Shown: positions 1 through 8,782 of the stretch, piece by piece
How the letters are laid out: every line of letters starts with the position of its first letter
Numbering within the stretch: the first letter of the stretch is position 1
Assembly (NCBI RefSeq): GCF_045291395.1
Contig: NZ_CP152342.1
Location: forward strand, 2,542,001-2,606,000
Origin: MR-S7 sp000400995
Lineage (GTDB): Bacteria; Pseudomonadota; Gammaproteobacteria; Burkholderiales; Burkholderiaceae_C
DNA: 64,000 nucleotides
Direction of reading: 5' to 3'
Translations under genes and position numbers: made by a program
The notes under the pieces: model-generated
Database searches by the model: none
What the model was told of the DNA's origin: nothing
The model's input: only the letters and a program-made list of their open reading frames with translations

Positions 1-1074
1 GGCATCGACCGCCCCACCGTGAGCGGCGGCCTGCAGGGCGACACCATCCGCGTGACCGCGCCCGACGTGGTGATCGACGGGCTGATCGTGCGCGACTCGG
101 GCGACAGCCTCAAGGACCAGAACGCCGGCATCTACCTCTACCCCGGCGCCCACCGCGCCGTGGTGCGCGGCTGCGACCTGACCTACAACCTGTTCGGCCT
201 GTGGATCGAGAAGGCCGACGAGGTGCTCATCGAGCACAACCGCATCACCGGCAAGCGCGACTACGCCTCCTCGCAGCGCGGCAACGGCGTGCAGCTCTAC
301 AACACCCAGCGCGCGCGCATCCTGAACAACGACATCAGCTTCGTGCGCGACGCGCTGTACGTCGACGTGTCGCACAACGCGCTGTTCCAGGGCAACAAGC
401 TGCACCACAGCCGCTACGGCACGCACTACATGAACTCCTACCACAACCTGTGGGAGGACAACGACAGCTACTACAACCGCGGCGGCCTGGCCCTGATGGA
501 AGTGCGCGACCAGGTGGTGCGCGGCAACCGCGCCTGGGGCAACAGCGACCACGGCATCATGCTGCGCACGCTGCAGGACTCGGTGATCGAGAACAACGTC
601 GTCGCCGGCAACAACCGGGGCTTCTTCATCTACGACGTGGAGTACATCCGTCTCAACGGCAACCTGGTGGTGGACAACACCGTGGGCGTGCACCTGGCGG
701 CCGGCTCCAAGAACAACGAGGTGGAGGGCAACGACTTCATCGGCAACCGCGAGCAGGTGCGCTACGTGGGCGCGCGCGACGAGCCCTGGGGCACCCGGCG
801 CGGCAACCACTGGAGCAACTACCTCGGCTGGGACCGCGACGGCGACGGCGTGGGCGACGTGCCCTACGAGGCCAACGACATGGTGGACCGGCTCACCTGG
901 CGCCACCCCGGCGTCAAGCTGCTGCTGGCCAGCCCCGCCGTGCAGGCGCTGCGGCTGGTGGCCCAGCAATTTCCCGTGCTGCGCGTGCCCTCGGTGGTGG
1001 ATCCCCGCCCGCGCATGCAGCCCGGCAACAACGATTGGAGTGAATGGCGTGGCAAGCATTTCCCCGGCCAGTGA
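1..1074 (+). CDS. nosD: NosD, periplasmic copper-maturation protein of nitrous oxide reductase (5' end outside window)
   Basis: The reading frame is open from base 1, so the N-terminus and signal peptide lie outside the window; 357 residues are visible. The protein is a right-handed parallel beta-helix with repeated short turns such as NRITG, NDISF, NKLHH, NNVVAG and NDFIGN, the carbohydrate-binding/CASH-type repeats typical of NosD. In the family NosD works in the periplasm with the NosFY ABC transporter to supply what is needed to build the copper-sulfide CuZ centre of NosZ. The stop lies inside the 5' end of nosF, so translation is probably coupled. The nosDFYL order supports the call. NosR and NosZ would be expected upstream, outside the window. 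Confidence 0.93.
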   Translation, partial: GIDRPTVSGGLQGDTIRVTAPDVVIDGLIVRDSGDSLKDQNAGIYLYPGAHRAVVRGCDLTYNLFGLWIEKADEVLIEHNRITGKRDYASSQRGNGVQLYNTQRARILNNDISFVRDALYVDVSHNALFQGNKLHHSRYGTHYMNSYHNLWEDNDSYYNRGGLALMEVRDQVVRGNRAWGNSDHGIMLRTLQDSVIENNVVAGNNRGFFIYDVEYIRLNGNLVVDNTVGVHLAAGSKNNEVEGNDFIGNREQVRYVGARDEPWGTRRGNHWSNYLGWDRDGDGVGDVPYEANDMVDRLTWRHPGVKLLLASPAVQALRLVAQQFPVLRVPSVVDPRPRMQPGNNDWSEWRGKHFPGQ

Positions 1075-1984
1075 CGGCATGGCCATCGCGCTGCGCGGCG
1101 TGAGCAAGCACTACGGTGCGCTGCACGCGGTGGACGGCGTTGATCTCGCCATCCCGCGCGGCGAGATCTTCGGCCTGATCGGCCACAACGGCGCGGGCAA
1201 GAGCACGCTATTCAAGATGATGCTGGGCCTGGTGCCGGCCACGCAGGGCGACATCCGCATCGGCGGCGCCACGGTCACCGGGCGCGGCTTTCGCGCCGCG
1301 CGTCGCCACCTGGGCTACCTGCCCGAGAACGTGGTGCTCTACGACAACCTCGACGGGCTGGAGACGCTGCGCTTCTTCGCCCGCCTGAAGGGCGCGCCGC
1401 TCGCGCAATGCCCTGCCATGCTGGAGCGCGTGGGCCTGGCGCACGCCGGCAGGCGCCCGGTGCGCGAATACTCCAAGGGCATGCGCCAGCGCCTGGGCTT
1501 CGCGCAGGCGCTGCTGGGCAGCCCGCGCGTGCTGTTCCTCGACGAGCCCACCAACGGCCTGGACCCGCAGGCCATCCGCGACTTCTACGCCACCTTGCGC
1601 ACCCTGCAGGCCGAAGGGGTCACGGTGGTCATCACCTCGCACATCCTGGCCGAGCTGCAGGAGCGCGTGGACCGCCTGGCCATCCTCGCCTCGGGCAAGA
1701 TGCAGGCCGTGGGCAGCGTGCAGGCGCTGCGCGAGCAGATGCGCATGCCCCTGTCCATCACCCTGGCGCTGGACGAGGGCGGCGTGCCCGCCGCGCGGCA
1801 GGCGCTGGCCGCACTGCCCCACGTCGCCTGCACCGCCGCGGAAGGCGGCCTGCGCCTGGACTGCCCGCGCGAACAGAAGATGGCCGTGCTCGCCGCCCTC
1901 GCCCCCCTGGGCGCACGGCTGCTGGACCTGCAGATCCAGGAACCCTCGCTCGAAGACGTGTACTTCGGCCTGCGCAGCATATGA
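1049..1984 (+). CDS. nosF: NosF, ATP-binding subunit of the NosDFY ABC transporter
   Basis: ABC ATPase of about 311 residues with Walker A GHNGAGKST (about residues 45-53), signature YSKGMRQR (about 145), Walker B VLFLDEPTNGLDP and the switch His in ITSHI. It powers NosY for CuZ-site assembly. The start is uncertain: a GTG at 1049 has a GGAG 8 bases upstream (1037-1040) and overlaps the nosD end; a GTG at 1040 and an ATG at 1079 are alternatives, and the ABC domain begins just after the ATG. Cytoplasmic face of the inner membrane. nosY follows after 161 bp that carry an interspersed repeat. Confidence 0.93.
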   Translation: MASISPASDGMAIALRGVSKHYGALHAVDGVDLAIPRGEIFGLIGHNGAGKSTLFKMMLGLVPATQGDIRIGGATVTGRGFRAARRHLGYLPENVVLYDNLDGLETLRFFARLKGAPLAQCPAMLERVGLAHAGRRPVREYSKGMRQRLGFAQALLGSPRVLFLDEPTNGLDPQAIRDFYATLRTLQAEGVTVVITSHILAELQERVDRLAILASGKMQAVGSVQALREQMRMPLSITLALDEGGVPAARQALAALPHVACTAAEGGLRLDCPREQKMAVLAALAPLGARLLDLQIQEPSLEDVYFGLRSI

Positions 1985-1986
1985 GA

Positions 1987-2109
1987 CATCCCCCTGAGCG
2001 GCTACGCCGCTTCCCCTTCTCTCACGCTGCGCGTGGGAAGGGGGACGCCGCCCGTGCGGCGGGGCGGCCCTTGCACGGCGGTCCTCGCCTGGCGGGCGCC
2101 AGTTTCAAA
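1987..2109. repeat. Interspersed intergenic repeat, type 2, copy A
   Basis: This stretch of about 123 bp between nosF and nosY closely resembles 45576-45699. Shared blocks include CCCCCTGAGC, TTCTCTC.CGCTGCGCG.GGGAAGGGG, GCGGCGGGGCGGCCCTTGC and GGTTTCAA-like ends. It contains an internal inverted pair (GAGCGGC..GCCGC) and GC-rich stems and has no convincing coding content. It separates nosF from nosY inside what is otherwise a tightly packed operon. Confidence 0.75.
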
Positions 2110-2145
2110 GGCTGCAGACGGCACGCAACGCAATAGGTCACTGAG

Positions 2146-2961
2146 ATGGAAATCACCCAAATCCTCACCATCGCGGCCAAGGAATTCCGCGACCGCATGC
2201 GCAACCGCTGGGTGCTGGCGGTGGCCCTGGTCTTCACCGTGTTCTCGCTGGTCATCGCCTACTTCGGCGGCGCGCAGCAGGGGCAGGTGGGCTTTCGCTC
2301 CATCGAGTTCACCATCGCCAGCCTGGTCAGCCTGGTGATCTACCTGATCCCGCTGATCGCGCTGCTGCTGGGCTTCGACGCCATCGTGGGCGAGCGCGAG
2401 CGCGGCTCGCTCGACCTGCTGCTGGCCCTGCCCATCACGCGCCTCGAATTGCTGCTGGGCAAGTACCTGGGGCTGGCGGGCGCGCTCACGCTGTCCACCG
2501 TGGCCGGCTTCGGGCTGGTGGCCGTGCTGCTGTGGCGGCACATGAGCGGCGCGGCGCTCTACCACTACGGCGGCTTCATGCTCAGCTCGGTGCTGCTGGG
2601 GCTGGCCTTCCTCAGCCTGGCGGTGCTCATCTCCGTGCTGGCGCGCGAGCGCACGCGCGCCTCGGGCCTGGCCATCGCCACCTGGTTCTTCTTCGTACTG
2701 GTGTTCGACCTGCTGCTGCTGGGCCTGCTCGTCACCACCGGCGGGCAGTTCGCGGGCGACGCGTTCGCCTGGCTGCTGCTGCTCAACCCGGCGGACGTGT
2801 TCCGCATCCTCAACGTGTTCTCGCTCGACGACGTGCGCACGCTCTACGGCCTGGCCAGCGTCGTGCCCTCGTCGCTGGGCAGCCCGGCGGTCATGGGCGG
2901 CGTGATGCTCGCCTGGATCGCGCTGCCGCTCGCCCTCGCCACCTGGAGATTCAAGCCATGA
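2146..2961 (+). CDS. nosY: NosY, membrane permease of the NosDFY transporter
   Basis: A 271-residue ABC-2 type permease with about six hydrophobic segments (starting near residues 23, 58, 105, 145, 180 and 245). The conserved stretch AAKEFRDRMRNRWVLAVALVF near the N-terminus and GERERGSLDLLLALPITR after the second helix are typical of NosY. It forms the inner-membrane channel with NosF and interacts with NosD for CuZ maturation. The stop overlaps the nosL start (ATGA at 2958-2961), so nosY and nosL are probably translationally coupled. The ATG at 2146 follows the repeat-bearing spacer. Confidence 0.93.
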   Translation: MEITQILTIAAKEFRDRMRNRWVLAVALVFTVFSLVIAYFGGAQQGQVGFRSIEFTIASLVSLVIYLIPLIALLLGFDAIVGERERGSLDLLLALPITRLELLLGKYLGLAGALTLSTVAGFGLVAVLLWRHMSGAALYHYGGFMLSSVLLGLAFLSLAVLISVLARERTRASGLAIATWFFFVLVFDLLLLGLLVTTGGQFAGDAFAWLLLLNPADVFRILNVFSLDDVRTLYGLASVVPSSLGSPAVMGGVMLAWIALPLALATWRFKP

Positions 2962-3500
2962 CCTGTTCCTGCATCACCCGCCGCCGCGCGCTCGGCACGC
3001 TGGGCCTTGCCGCCTTCACCACGCTGCTGGCCGCCTGCGGCGACAAGGCGGGCGAAGCCCAGTCGCTCGCCCCCGTGGAGATCGACCGCTCCACCAGCTG
3101 CGAACTCGACGGCATGCTGCTGGCCGACTACCCCGGCCCCAAGGCGCAGATCCACTACGCGGGGCAAGACAAGCCCGCCTTCTTCTGCGATACGGTGGAG
3201 CTGTTCAATACCCTGCTCGCGGCCGAGCAGGTGCGTGCCATCCGCGCCGTCTACGTGCAGGACATGGGCCAGGCCGACTGGAACGAGCCCCGGGGCCACT
3301 GGATCGACGCCAAGGCCGGCATCTACGTGCTGGGCGGCAAGCGCCACGGCTCGATGGGGCCGACCATCGCCAGCTTCGCGCAAGAGCCCGATGCCGCGAA
3401 GTTCGCCGCCGAGCACGGCGGCAAGGTGCTGCGCTTTGCCGAGATCACGCGCGACATGGTGGACCTGAGCGGTGGCGCCCTGCACGACACCCGCATGTAG
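2958..3500 (+). CDS. nosL: NosL, copper-chaperone lipoprotein for NosZ
   Basis: The product has 180 residues starting at the ATG that overlaps the nosY stop. A twin-arginine-like RRRALGTLGLAAF segment is followed by the lipobox LAAC (Cys about residue 26), so it should be an exported lipoprotein. The NosL domain is recognisable from SCELDGMLLADYPGPKAQ, FFCDTVELFN and the C-terminal GGKVLRFAEITRDM. In the family NosL binds Cu(I) and passes it to NosZ for the CuA/CuZ sites. The first motif reads CxxxGM here. The following gene carries the CPVCGM form. Confidence 0.93.
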   Translation: MTCSCITRRRALGTLGLAAFTTLLAACGDKAGEAQSLAPVEIDRSTSCELDGMLLADYPGPKAQIHYAGQDKPAFFCDTVELFNTLLAAEQVRAIRAVYVQDMGQADWNEPRGHWIDAKAGIYVLGGKRHGSMGPTIASFAQEPDAAKFAAEHGGKVLRFAEITRDMVDLSGGALHDTRM

Positions 3501-4104
3501 CCGCCGCGCCCTGCTGGCCGGCGGCCTGGGCGCCCTCGCCACGCTGGGCTTCGGCGGCGCCTGGGCCGTGCGCCGCGCGCAGCGCATGCCGGCCGGGGCG
3601 CCGCCGGACGACGTGTGCATCGTCGCCCCGCCCACGCCCTACGACAGCGCCTCGGGCCTCGCGCCCACGCAGCCGCGCCCCGTTCCCACGGGCGCGCGCT
3701 GCCCGGTGTGCGGCATGTTCCCCGCGCGCGCCCCCGAATGGGCAGCGCAGCTCATCTTCTCCGACGGCGACGCGCATTTCTTCGATTCGCCGCTGTCGCT
3801 GTTCATGTACCTGCAGGACATGGGGCGCTACAGCCCCGGCCGCGACGCCGCGCAGGTCGCGGCGCTCTACGTCACCGATGCGGGAGACGGCACGGCCGCG
3901 CGCTGGACCGATGCGCGCGCCGCCTTCTACGTGCACGGCTCCGACGCCCGGGGCCCCATGCGCGCGGGCAACCTGCCGGCCTTTGCCGCACGCGAGGCAG
4001 CGCAGGCATTCGCCGCGCGGCGCGGCGGCACAGTGCTGGCCTTCGGTGCGATGGACGCCGCGCTGGTCGCCACGCTGGCCGGCCCGGGCGGGCACCGGCA
4101 TTGA
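3472..4104 (+). CDS. Second NosL-family protein, Tat-type signal, CPVCGM motif
   Basis: A 210-residue protein whose GTG start overlaps the end of nosL by 29 bp. The N-terminus SRRALLAGGLGALATLGFGGAW looks like a Tat signal or membrane anchor. The body is NosL-like: RCPVCGMFPARAPEWAAQLIF, then FFDSPLSLFMYLQDM, VTDAGDGTAARWTDARAAFYVHG and a final GGTVLAFGAM. CPVCGM is the expected Cu(I)-binding motif of NosL-type chaperones. It most likely assists copper delivery to NosZ alongside the first NosL. It could be what some operons call a NosL paralogue. No start better than GTG is visible. Confidence 0.82.
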   Translation: MAPCTTPACSRRALLAGGLGALATLGFGGAWAVRRAQRMPAGAPPDDVCIVAPPTPYDSASGLAPTQPRPVPTGARCPVCGMFPARAPEWAAQLIFSDGDAHFFDSPLSLFMYLQDMGRYSPGRDAAQVAALYVTDAGDGTAARWTDARAAFYVHGSDARGPMRAGNLPAFAAREAAQAFAARRGGTVLAFGAMDAALVATLAGPGGHRH

Positions 4105-4106
4105 TT

Positions 4107-4205
4107 CAAAAACGATAGCTGCTTGCGCTTGCAGCTCCTGGGTTTCAGCATGAAAACCACCTGAAACCCTTGCCAGTCAAGCGCTGGCAGCTCCTGCTTT
4201 TGACA
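4107..4205. repeat. Type-1 intergenic repeat (copy 1), long form
   Basis: The segment reads GATAGCTGCTTGCGCTTG...TCAAGCGCTGGCAGCTCC, an imperfect inverted repeat with a TTTCA...TGAAA inner pair. It lies between two convergent genes (the second nosL-like gene and the helicase), so the hairpin could act as a bidirectional terminator. It is one of eleven related elements in the window. Confidence 0.8.
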
Positions 4206-4212
4206 AAGTGCT

Positions 4213-5646
4213 TTATTCGACCGGCTGCGGCGCCTTGAACAGGGCCGCCACCTTGCGCCGGGGCTTGATGTTGGCGGAGATGCCGCGGCCCGTGCCGGCG
4301 GCCTTGGGCGCCGCCTCCCAGGTGGGGGCTGCGGCGACCGCGCTGGGCTCGTAGGGCTTGTCGAAGAACGGGTCGCGCGGCGCGGCGGCCGGACGATAGC
4401 CGCCGGAGCGCGGCTCGCGGCGCTCGCGCTCGCGCGGCGCACGCGGGTCGTCCTCGCGCTCGCGGCGGTGGCCGTCGTTGTAGCGCCCGCGCGGGCGTTC
4501 TTCCTCGAACCGGATCGGCTCCAGCTCGATCTTCTTCTTGATGAGCTTCTCGATGTCGGCCACCAGGCGCGCGTCGCTGCTGGCCACCAGCGTGACGGCC
4601 AGGCCCGAGGCGCCGGCGCGGCCCGTGCGGCCGATGCGGTGAACGTAGTCCTCGGCGTTGAAGGGCACGTCGAAGTTGAACACCGCGGGCACGTCCTTGA
4701 TGTCCAGGCCGCGCGCGGCCACGTCGGTGCAGACCAGCAGGTCCACCTCGCCGCTCTTGAAGGACTCCAGCGCCTTCAAGCGCTCGTCCTGGCTCTTGTC
4801 GCCGTGCAGCGCGGTGGTCTTCAGGCCGTCGCGCTCCAGGCTACGGGCCAGGCGCGCGCAGCCCAGCTTGCTGTTGACGAAGACGAAGGCCTGCTTGAGG
4901 CCGCGCTCGTTCAGCACGTGGCGGATCGCGCGGCGCTTGTCGTCGCCGTCCACGCTGAAGAAGCGCTGCTCCACGGTGGAGGCGGTCTCGTTGGGCCGCG
5001 CCACCTCGATGGTGATGGGGTCCTGCAGGTAGCTGCCGGCCAGGCGCTTGATCTCGGGCGAGAAGGTGGCCGAGAACAGCAGCGTGGTGCGCTGCTTGGG
5101 CAGGTACGACAGGATGCGCTGCAGGTCGGGCAGGAAGCCGATGTCCAGCATGCGGTCGGCCTCGTCGAGCACCACGTACTCGACTTGATTGAGCACCGCG
5201 TTCTTGGCCTCGATGTGGTCCAGCAGGCGCCCGGGCGTGGCCACCAGCACCTCGACGCCCTTCTTGAGCTCGATGGTCTGGGGCTTCATGTCCATGCCGC
5301 CGAACACCACCGCGCTGCGCAGCTTGGTGTACTTGGCATAGAGCGCGATCTGCTGGGCCACCTGGTCGGCCAGTTCGCGCGTGGGCAGCAGCACCAGGGC
5401 GCGCACTGGGTGGCGCGCGGGCGAGGCCGAGCTGTTCTCGTGCTGCAGCAGGCGCTGCAGCAGCGGCAGCGAGAAGGCCGCCGTCTTGCCGGTGCCGGTC
5501 TGCGCCGCGCCCATCACGTCCTTGCCCGTCAGCACGACGGGAATCGCCTGGGCCTGGATGGGCGTCATGTTCTCGTAGCCCATTTCGGCTACGGCGCGCT
5601 TGAGGGGTTCCGCCAGCGCAAGGGAGGAGTAGGGTTGTGTCATCAA
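4213..5646 (-). CDS. rhlE: DEAD-box ATP-dependent RNA helicase, RhlE-like
   Basis: A 477-residue protein with all DEAD-box motifs in order: Q-motif region GYENMTPIQAQAIP, motif I AQTGTGKTA (about residues 47-55), PTRELADQ, TPGRLLDH, motif II VLDEADRMLD, SAT in LLFSATF, TDVAARGLDI and motif VI HRIGRTGRAG. The C-terminal tail of about 100 residues is basic, disordered and rich in Arg, Glu and Pro, as in RhlE proteins. These helicases unwind short RNA duplexes in ribosome assembly and RNA decay. ATGs at 5646 and 5643 are both possible starts; the ribosome binding site would fall in the end of the upstream LysR gene. Confidence 0.93.
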   Translation of the reverse strand: MMTQPYSSLALAEPLKRAVAEMGYENMTPIQAQAIPVVLTGKDVMGAAQTGTGKTAAFSLPLLQRLLQHENSSASPARHPVRALVLLPTRELADQVAQQIALYAKYTKLRSAVVFGGMDMKPQTIELKKGVEVLVATPGRLLDHIEAKNAVLNQVEYVVLDEADRMLDIGFLPDLQRILSYLPKQRTTLLFSATFSPEIKRLAGSYLQDPITIEVARPNETASTVEQRFFSVDGDDKRRAIRHVLNERGLKQAFVFVNSKLGCARLARSLERDGLKTTALHGDKSQDERLKALESFKSGEVDLLVCTDVAARGLDIKDVPAVFNFDVPFNAEDYVHRIGRTGRAGASGLAVTLVASSDARLVADIEKLIKKKIELEPIRFEEERPRGRYNDGHRREREDDPRAPRERERREPRSGGYRPAAAPRDPFFDKPYEPSAVAAAPTWEAAPKAAGTGRGISANIKPRRKVAALFKAPQPVE

Positions 5647-5650
5647 GCCG

Positions 5651-6565
5651 CTATTGTCGCACTGCAGCAGAAACGGGCGCCAGCGCCTGTTGCTGCAGCC
5701 ACTGGCCGAACAGCTCGCTGGCCGGGTGCTGGGCCTGCGCCCGGCGCCAGCACAGGTAGTATCCGCGGCCCGTGGAGGCGCGGATGCCCAGGGGCGCGAC
5801 CAGCCGGCCCGCGCGCAGGTCGTCGTGCACCATGCACTCCTGCACCACCGCCACGCCCATGCCCGCGCGGGCGGCGTCCACCATGTTGATAACCAGGTCG
5901 AACCCGCAGCCCAGCCGCTGGCCCGCCAGGTCCAGGTGCGCCGCCCGGGCCCAGATGTTCCAGTTGTCGGGGTGCGCGGAGTGGTAGAGCAGCGGCTGGC
6001 GCAGCACGTCCTGCGCGCAGCGGATGCCCCGCGCCACGTCCGGCGTGCAGACCTCCAGGATCTCGTGGCCGATGAGGTAGCGCGCGGCGATCTGGCGCGG
6101 CCACTGCTGGCGCAGGCTGCGCTTCACGTCGATCCACAGGTCCACGTCCTCGCGCGTGAAATCCTCGTCGTGCCGGTACTGGCGGAACTCGATCCCGATC
6201 TCGGGGTGGCTGCGGCGAAAGTCCTCCAGCCGGGGCATGAGCCAGAGGTTGCCCAGGCTGGTGACCACCGACAGCTGCAGCCGCAGGCGCTCGCGCGGCT
6301 TGCGCAGGCGCATGCCGGCCGTCTCCAGCGCGCGCACGTGCCGCGCGGTCATGCGCTGCAGGTCCGTGCCCAGCGGCGTCAGCACCACCCCGCCGCTGCC
6401 CCGGATGAATACCTCCTGCCCCAGGTCGGCCTCCAGACGCGCCACGGCCCGGCTCACGGCCGCCTGGGTGACGCACAGTTCCTGCGCGGCACGGCGGAAG
6501 CTCCCGGTGCGCGCCACGGCCAGGAAGGAATGCAGTTCGACGAGGGAGGGGCTCTGGATGCGCAT
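5651..6565 (-). CDS. LysR-family transcriptional regulator
   Basis: A 304-residue LTTR. The N-terminal winged HTH (about residues 1-65) reads LHSFLAVARTGSFRRAAQELCVTQAAVSRAVARLE. The C-terminal part fits a periplasmic-binding-like effector domain with LRLQLSVVTSLGNLWLMPRL, as in GcvA-type regulators. It is divergent from the Bug receptor at 6678, which is its likely target. Its stop lies only 4 bp from the helicase start on the same strand, so the helicase may be read from the same transcript. The divergent gap (6566-6677) contains GGTC...GACC at 6593-6609, a possible T-N11-A style site. The effector is unknown. Confidence 0.9.
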   Translation of the reverse strand: MRIQSPSLVELHSFLAVARTGSFRRAAQELCVTQAAVSRAVARLEADLGQEVFIRGSGGVVLTPLGTDLQRMTARHVRALETAGMRLRKPRERLRLQLSVVTSLGNLWLMPRLEDFRRSHPEIGIEFRQYRHDEDFTREDVDLWIDVKRSLRQQWPRQIAARYLIGHEILEVCTPDVARGIRCAQDVLRQPLLYHSAHPDNWNIWARAAHLDLAGQRLGCGFDLVINMVDAARAGMGVAVVQECMVHDDLRAGRLVAPLGIRASTGRGYYLCWRRAQAQHPASELFGQWLQQQALAPVSAAVRQ

Positions 6566-6677
6566 GGAGCGTGTGGAGGGTCTTTACATTAGGTCATCGG
6601 CCGCGACCGAAATGTCGATTGTCGGGCATGCGCCCGGCCACTAGCATCGCGGCCGGAAAAATACAAGGAGCCCTCGA

Positions 6678-7661
6678 ATGCTGAAGAAAATCTGGCGCGC
6701 CGCCGCCATCGCCGCCAGCCTGGCGCTCGCCGCCGCCGCACCCGTCCACGCGCAGGCGGCCTGGCCGGGCAAGCCCATCAAGTTCATCGTGCCCACGCCG
6801 CCCGGCGGCAGCCCCGACATCATCAGCCGCCTGCTGGCCGACGAGCTGCAAAAGCAGCTCGGCCAGGCCGTGGTGGTGGAGAACCGCCCGGGCGGCGGCG
6901 GCGGCATCGGCATGACGGCCATCGCCCGCTCCGCGCCCGACGGCTACACCATCGGCTACGGCAACGTGAACACGCTGGCCATCAACCGCACGCTGTTCAA
7001 GAAGCTGGCCTACGACGTGGACCGCGACATCGCGCCCATCGCGCAGTTCTCGTCCACCTCCAACCTGCTCGTGGTGCGCCCCTCGCTGGAGGCGAAGAAC
7101 GTGCAGGAACTGCTGGACTGGATCCGCAAGCAGCCCCCCGGCACGGTGACCGGCGCATCGCCCGGCGTGGGCACCACGGGGCACATGAGCCTGGCGCTGT
7201 TCGAGCAGCTCGCGGGCGTGAAGCTCAACCATATCCCCTACCAGGGCTCGTCGGCCGCCTACCAGGACCTGATCGGCAACCGCGTGGACATCATGTTCGA
7301 CAACATCGGCCCGCTGTCCACCTACGTGAAGGCCGGCACGCTGCGCGCCCTGGGCTACACGGCCGAGAAGCGCTCGTTCCTCTTCCCCGAGATCCCCACG
7401 ATGCAGGAGGCCGGCGTGAAGGACTTCCTGATGAGCGCCTGGGGCGGCATCGTGGCGCCCGCGGGCACGCCCAGGGAAGTGGTCCAGCGCCTGAACAAGG
7501 AGATCAACACCGCCATGAAGGGAAAGACCATGACCGAGGCGTTCGCCAAGATCGGCAACACCACGGTCGAGGGCTCGGTGGAGGACTTCACGCGCTTCAT
7601 CCGCGCCGAGACGGACAAGTGGGCCGTCGTGGTCAAGCACACCGGCGCCTCGCTCGACTGA
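6678..7661 (+). CDS. Bug-family tripartite tricarboxylate receptor (periplasmic binding protein)
   Basis: 327 residues. A Sec signal peptide (MLKKIWRAAAIAASLALAAA, cleavage after VHAQA) is followed by the Bug fold: WPGKPIKFIVPTPPGGSPDI, VVVENRPGGGGGIG, SAPDGYTI, NHIPYQGSSAAYQDLIGNRVD and the conserved ending around EDFTRFIRAETDKW. These receptors bind carboxylates or related small molecules for TctAB-type transport or for sensing. The stop overlaps the start of the enolase-superfamily gene by one base (TGATG), so the ligand is probably that enzyme's substrate or a relative. No TctA or TctB is nearby. Confidence 0.92.
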   Translation: MLKKIWRAAAIAASLALAAAAPVHAQAAWPGKPIKFIVPTPPGGSPDIISRLLADELQKQLGQAVVVENRPGGGGGIGMTAIARSAPDGYTIGYGNVNTLAINRTLFKKLAYDVDRDIAPIAQFSSTSNLLVVRPSLEAKNVQELLDWIRKQPPGTVTGASPGVGTTGHMSLALFEQLAGVKLNHIPYQGSSAAYQDLIGNRVDIMFDNIGPLSTYVKAGTLRALGYTAEKRSFLFPEIPTMQEAGVKDFLMSAWGGIVAPAGTPREVVQRLNKEINTAMKGKTMTEAFAKIGNTTVEGSVEDFTRFIRAETDKWAVVVKHTGASLD

Positions 7662-8782
7662 TGAAGATCGCCCGCATCACCCTGCGCCACGTGCGCATGC
7701 CGTTCCGGCATGCGTTCTCCACGTCGCGCTGGACGCTCACGCACAAGGACGCGATCCTCGTCGAGGCCGCCACCGACGGTGGCCTCACCGGCTGGGGCGA
7801 GTGCGTCGCCCTCGCCTACCCCGACTATTGCTACGAAAGCACGGCCATCAACGCGCTGGTGCTGCGCGAGTACCTCGTCCCGCTGGTACTGGGCCGGGAA
7901 CTGGCGGACGCGCAGGCGCTGTGGGACGCGATGTCGCCCGTGGCCGGCCACCGCATCGCCAAGGCGGGGCTGGAATGCGCGTTCTGGGATCTGGACGCGC
8001 AGGCGCGCGGCCAATCGCTCAGCACGCGCCTCGGCGGCACGCGCGAGCGCGTGGAAACCGGCGTCTCGGTCAGCGTGCACGACACGCCCGAGGCGCTGCT
8101 GCGCAGCGTGGAAGGCTACCTGCGCGAGGGCTACCGGCGCGTCAAGCTCAAGATCAAGCCCGGCAAGGATCTGGTGGAAACGGCCCTCGTGCGCAAGCAC
8201 TGGCCCGATTTGAAACTGCAGGTGGACGGCAACGCCGCCTACACGCTGGAGCACCTGGACCGGCTCGCCGGGCTGGACGACCTGGGCCTGCTGCTGATCG
8301 AGCAGCCCCTGTCCAACGAAGACATCATCGACCACGCGCAGCTGCAGCAGCGCATGCGCACGGCGGTGTGCCTGGACGAGAGCATCCTGTCGGCCGACGA
8401 CGCGCGCAAGGCGCTTTCCATCGGCGCCTGCCGCGTCATCAACATCAAGCCGGGCCGCGTGGGGGGCGTGCGCGAATCCGTGCGCAGCCACGACCTGTGC
8501 CGCGCGCAGGGCGTGCCGGTGTGGATGGGCGGCATGTTCGAGACCGGCATCGGCCGCGCGCTCAACGTGGCGGTGGCCTCGCTGCCGGGCTTCACGCTGC
8601 CGGGCGACATCTCGGCCTCGTCGAAGTATTTCGAGGAGGACATCGTGGAGGAGCCGTTCACGCTCAACGCGGACAGCACCCTCACCGTGCCCACGGCGCC
8701 GGGCCTGGGCATCCGCGTGGATGCGCGGCGCCTGACGAAATACACCGTGGCCGAGGAAACGTTTACAGCGTCTGCGCGCTGA
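7661..8782 (+). CDS. Enolase-superfamily enzyme, muconate-lactonizing subgroup (OSBS/N-succinylamino-acid racemase-like)
   Basis: A 373-residue protein. The barrel residues are visible in order: KLKIKPG (catalytic Lys pair at about 162 and 164), VDGNAAY (Asp), LLLIEQPL (Glu), VCLDES (Asp) and INIKPGRVGG (opposing Lys). The KxK and IKPGRVGG motifs place it in the MLE subgroup, close to o-succinylbenzoate synthase, N-acylamino acid racemase or dipeptide epimerase. No menaquinone genes are around, so a racemase, epimerase or cycloisomerase role is more likely than MenC. The start is the ATG at 7661, coupled to the Bug receptor. Its 3' end overlaps the convergent metallopeptidase gene by 20 bp. 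Confidence 0.87.
   Translation: MKIARITLRHVRMPFRHAFSTSRWTLTHKDAILVEAATDGGLTGWGECVALAYPDYCYESTAINALVLREYLVPLVLGRELADAQALWDAMSPVAGHRIAKAGLECAFWDLDAQARGQSLSTRLGGTRERVETGVSVSVHDTPEALLRSVEGYLREGYRRVKLKIKPGKDLVETALVRKHWPDLKLQVDGNAAYTLEHLDRLAGLDDLGLLLIEQPLSNEDIIDHAQLQQRMRTAVCLDESILSADDARKALSIGACRVINIKPGRVGGVRESVRSHDLCRAQGVPVWMGGMFETGIGRALNVAVASLPGFTLPGDISASSKYFEEDIVEEPFTLNADSTLTVPTAPGLGIRVDARRLTKYTVAEETFTASAR

Noticed and set aside
7661..8782. MenC (o-succinylbenzoate synthase) in menaquinone biosynthesis
   Set aside because: The motif set fits, but no other men genes are near and it is coupled to a Bug receptor; a racemase or cycloisomerase role is more likely.
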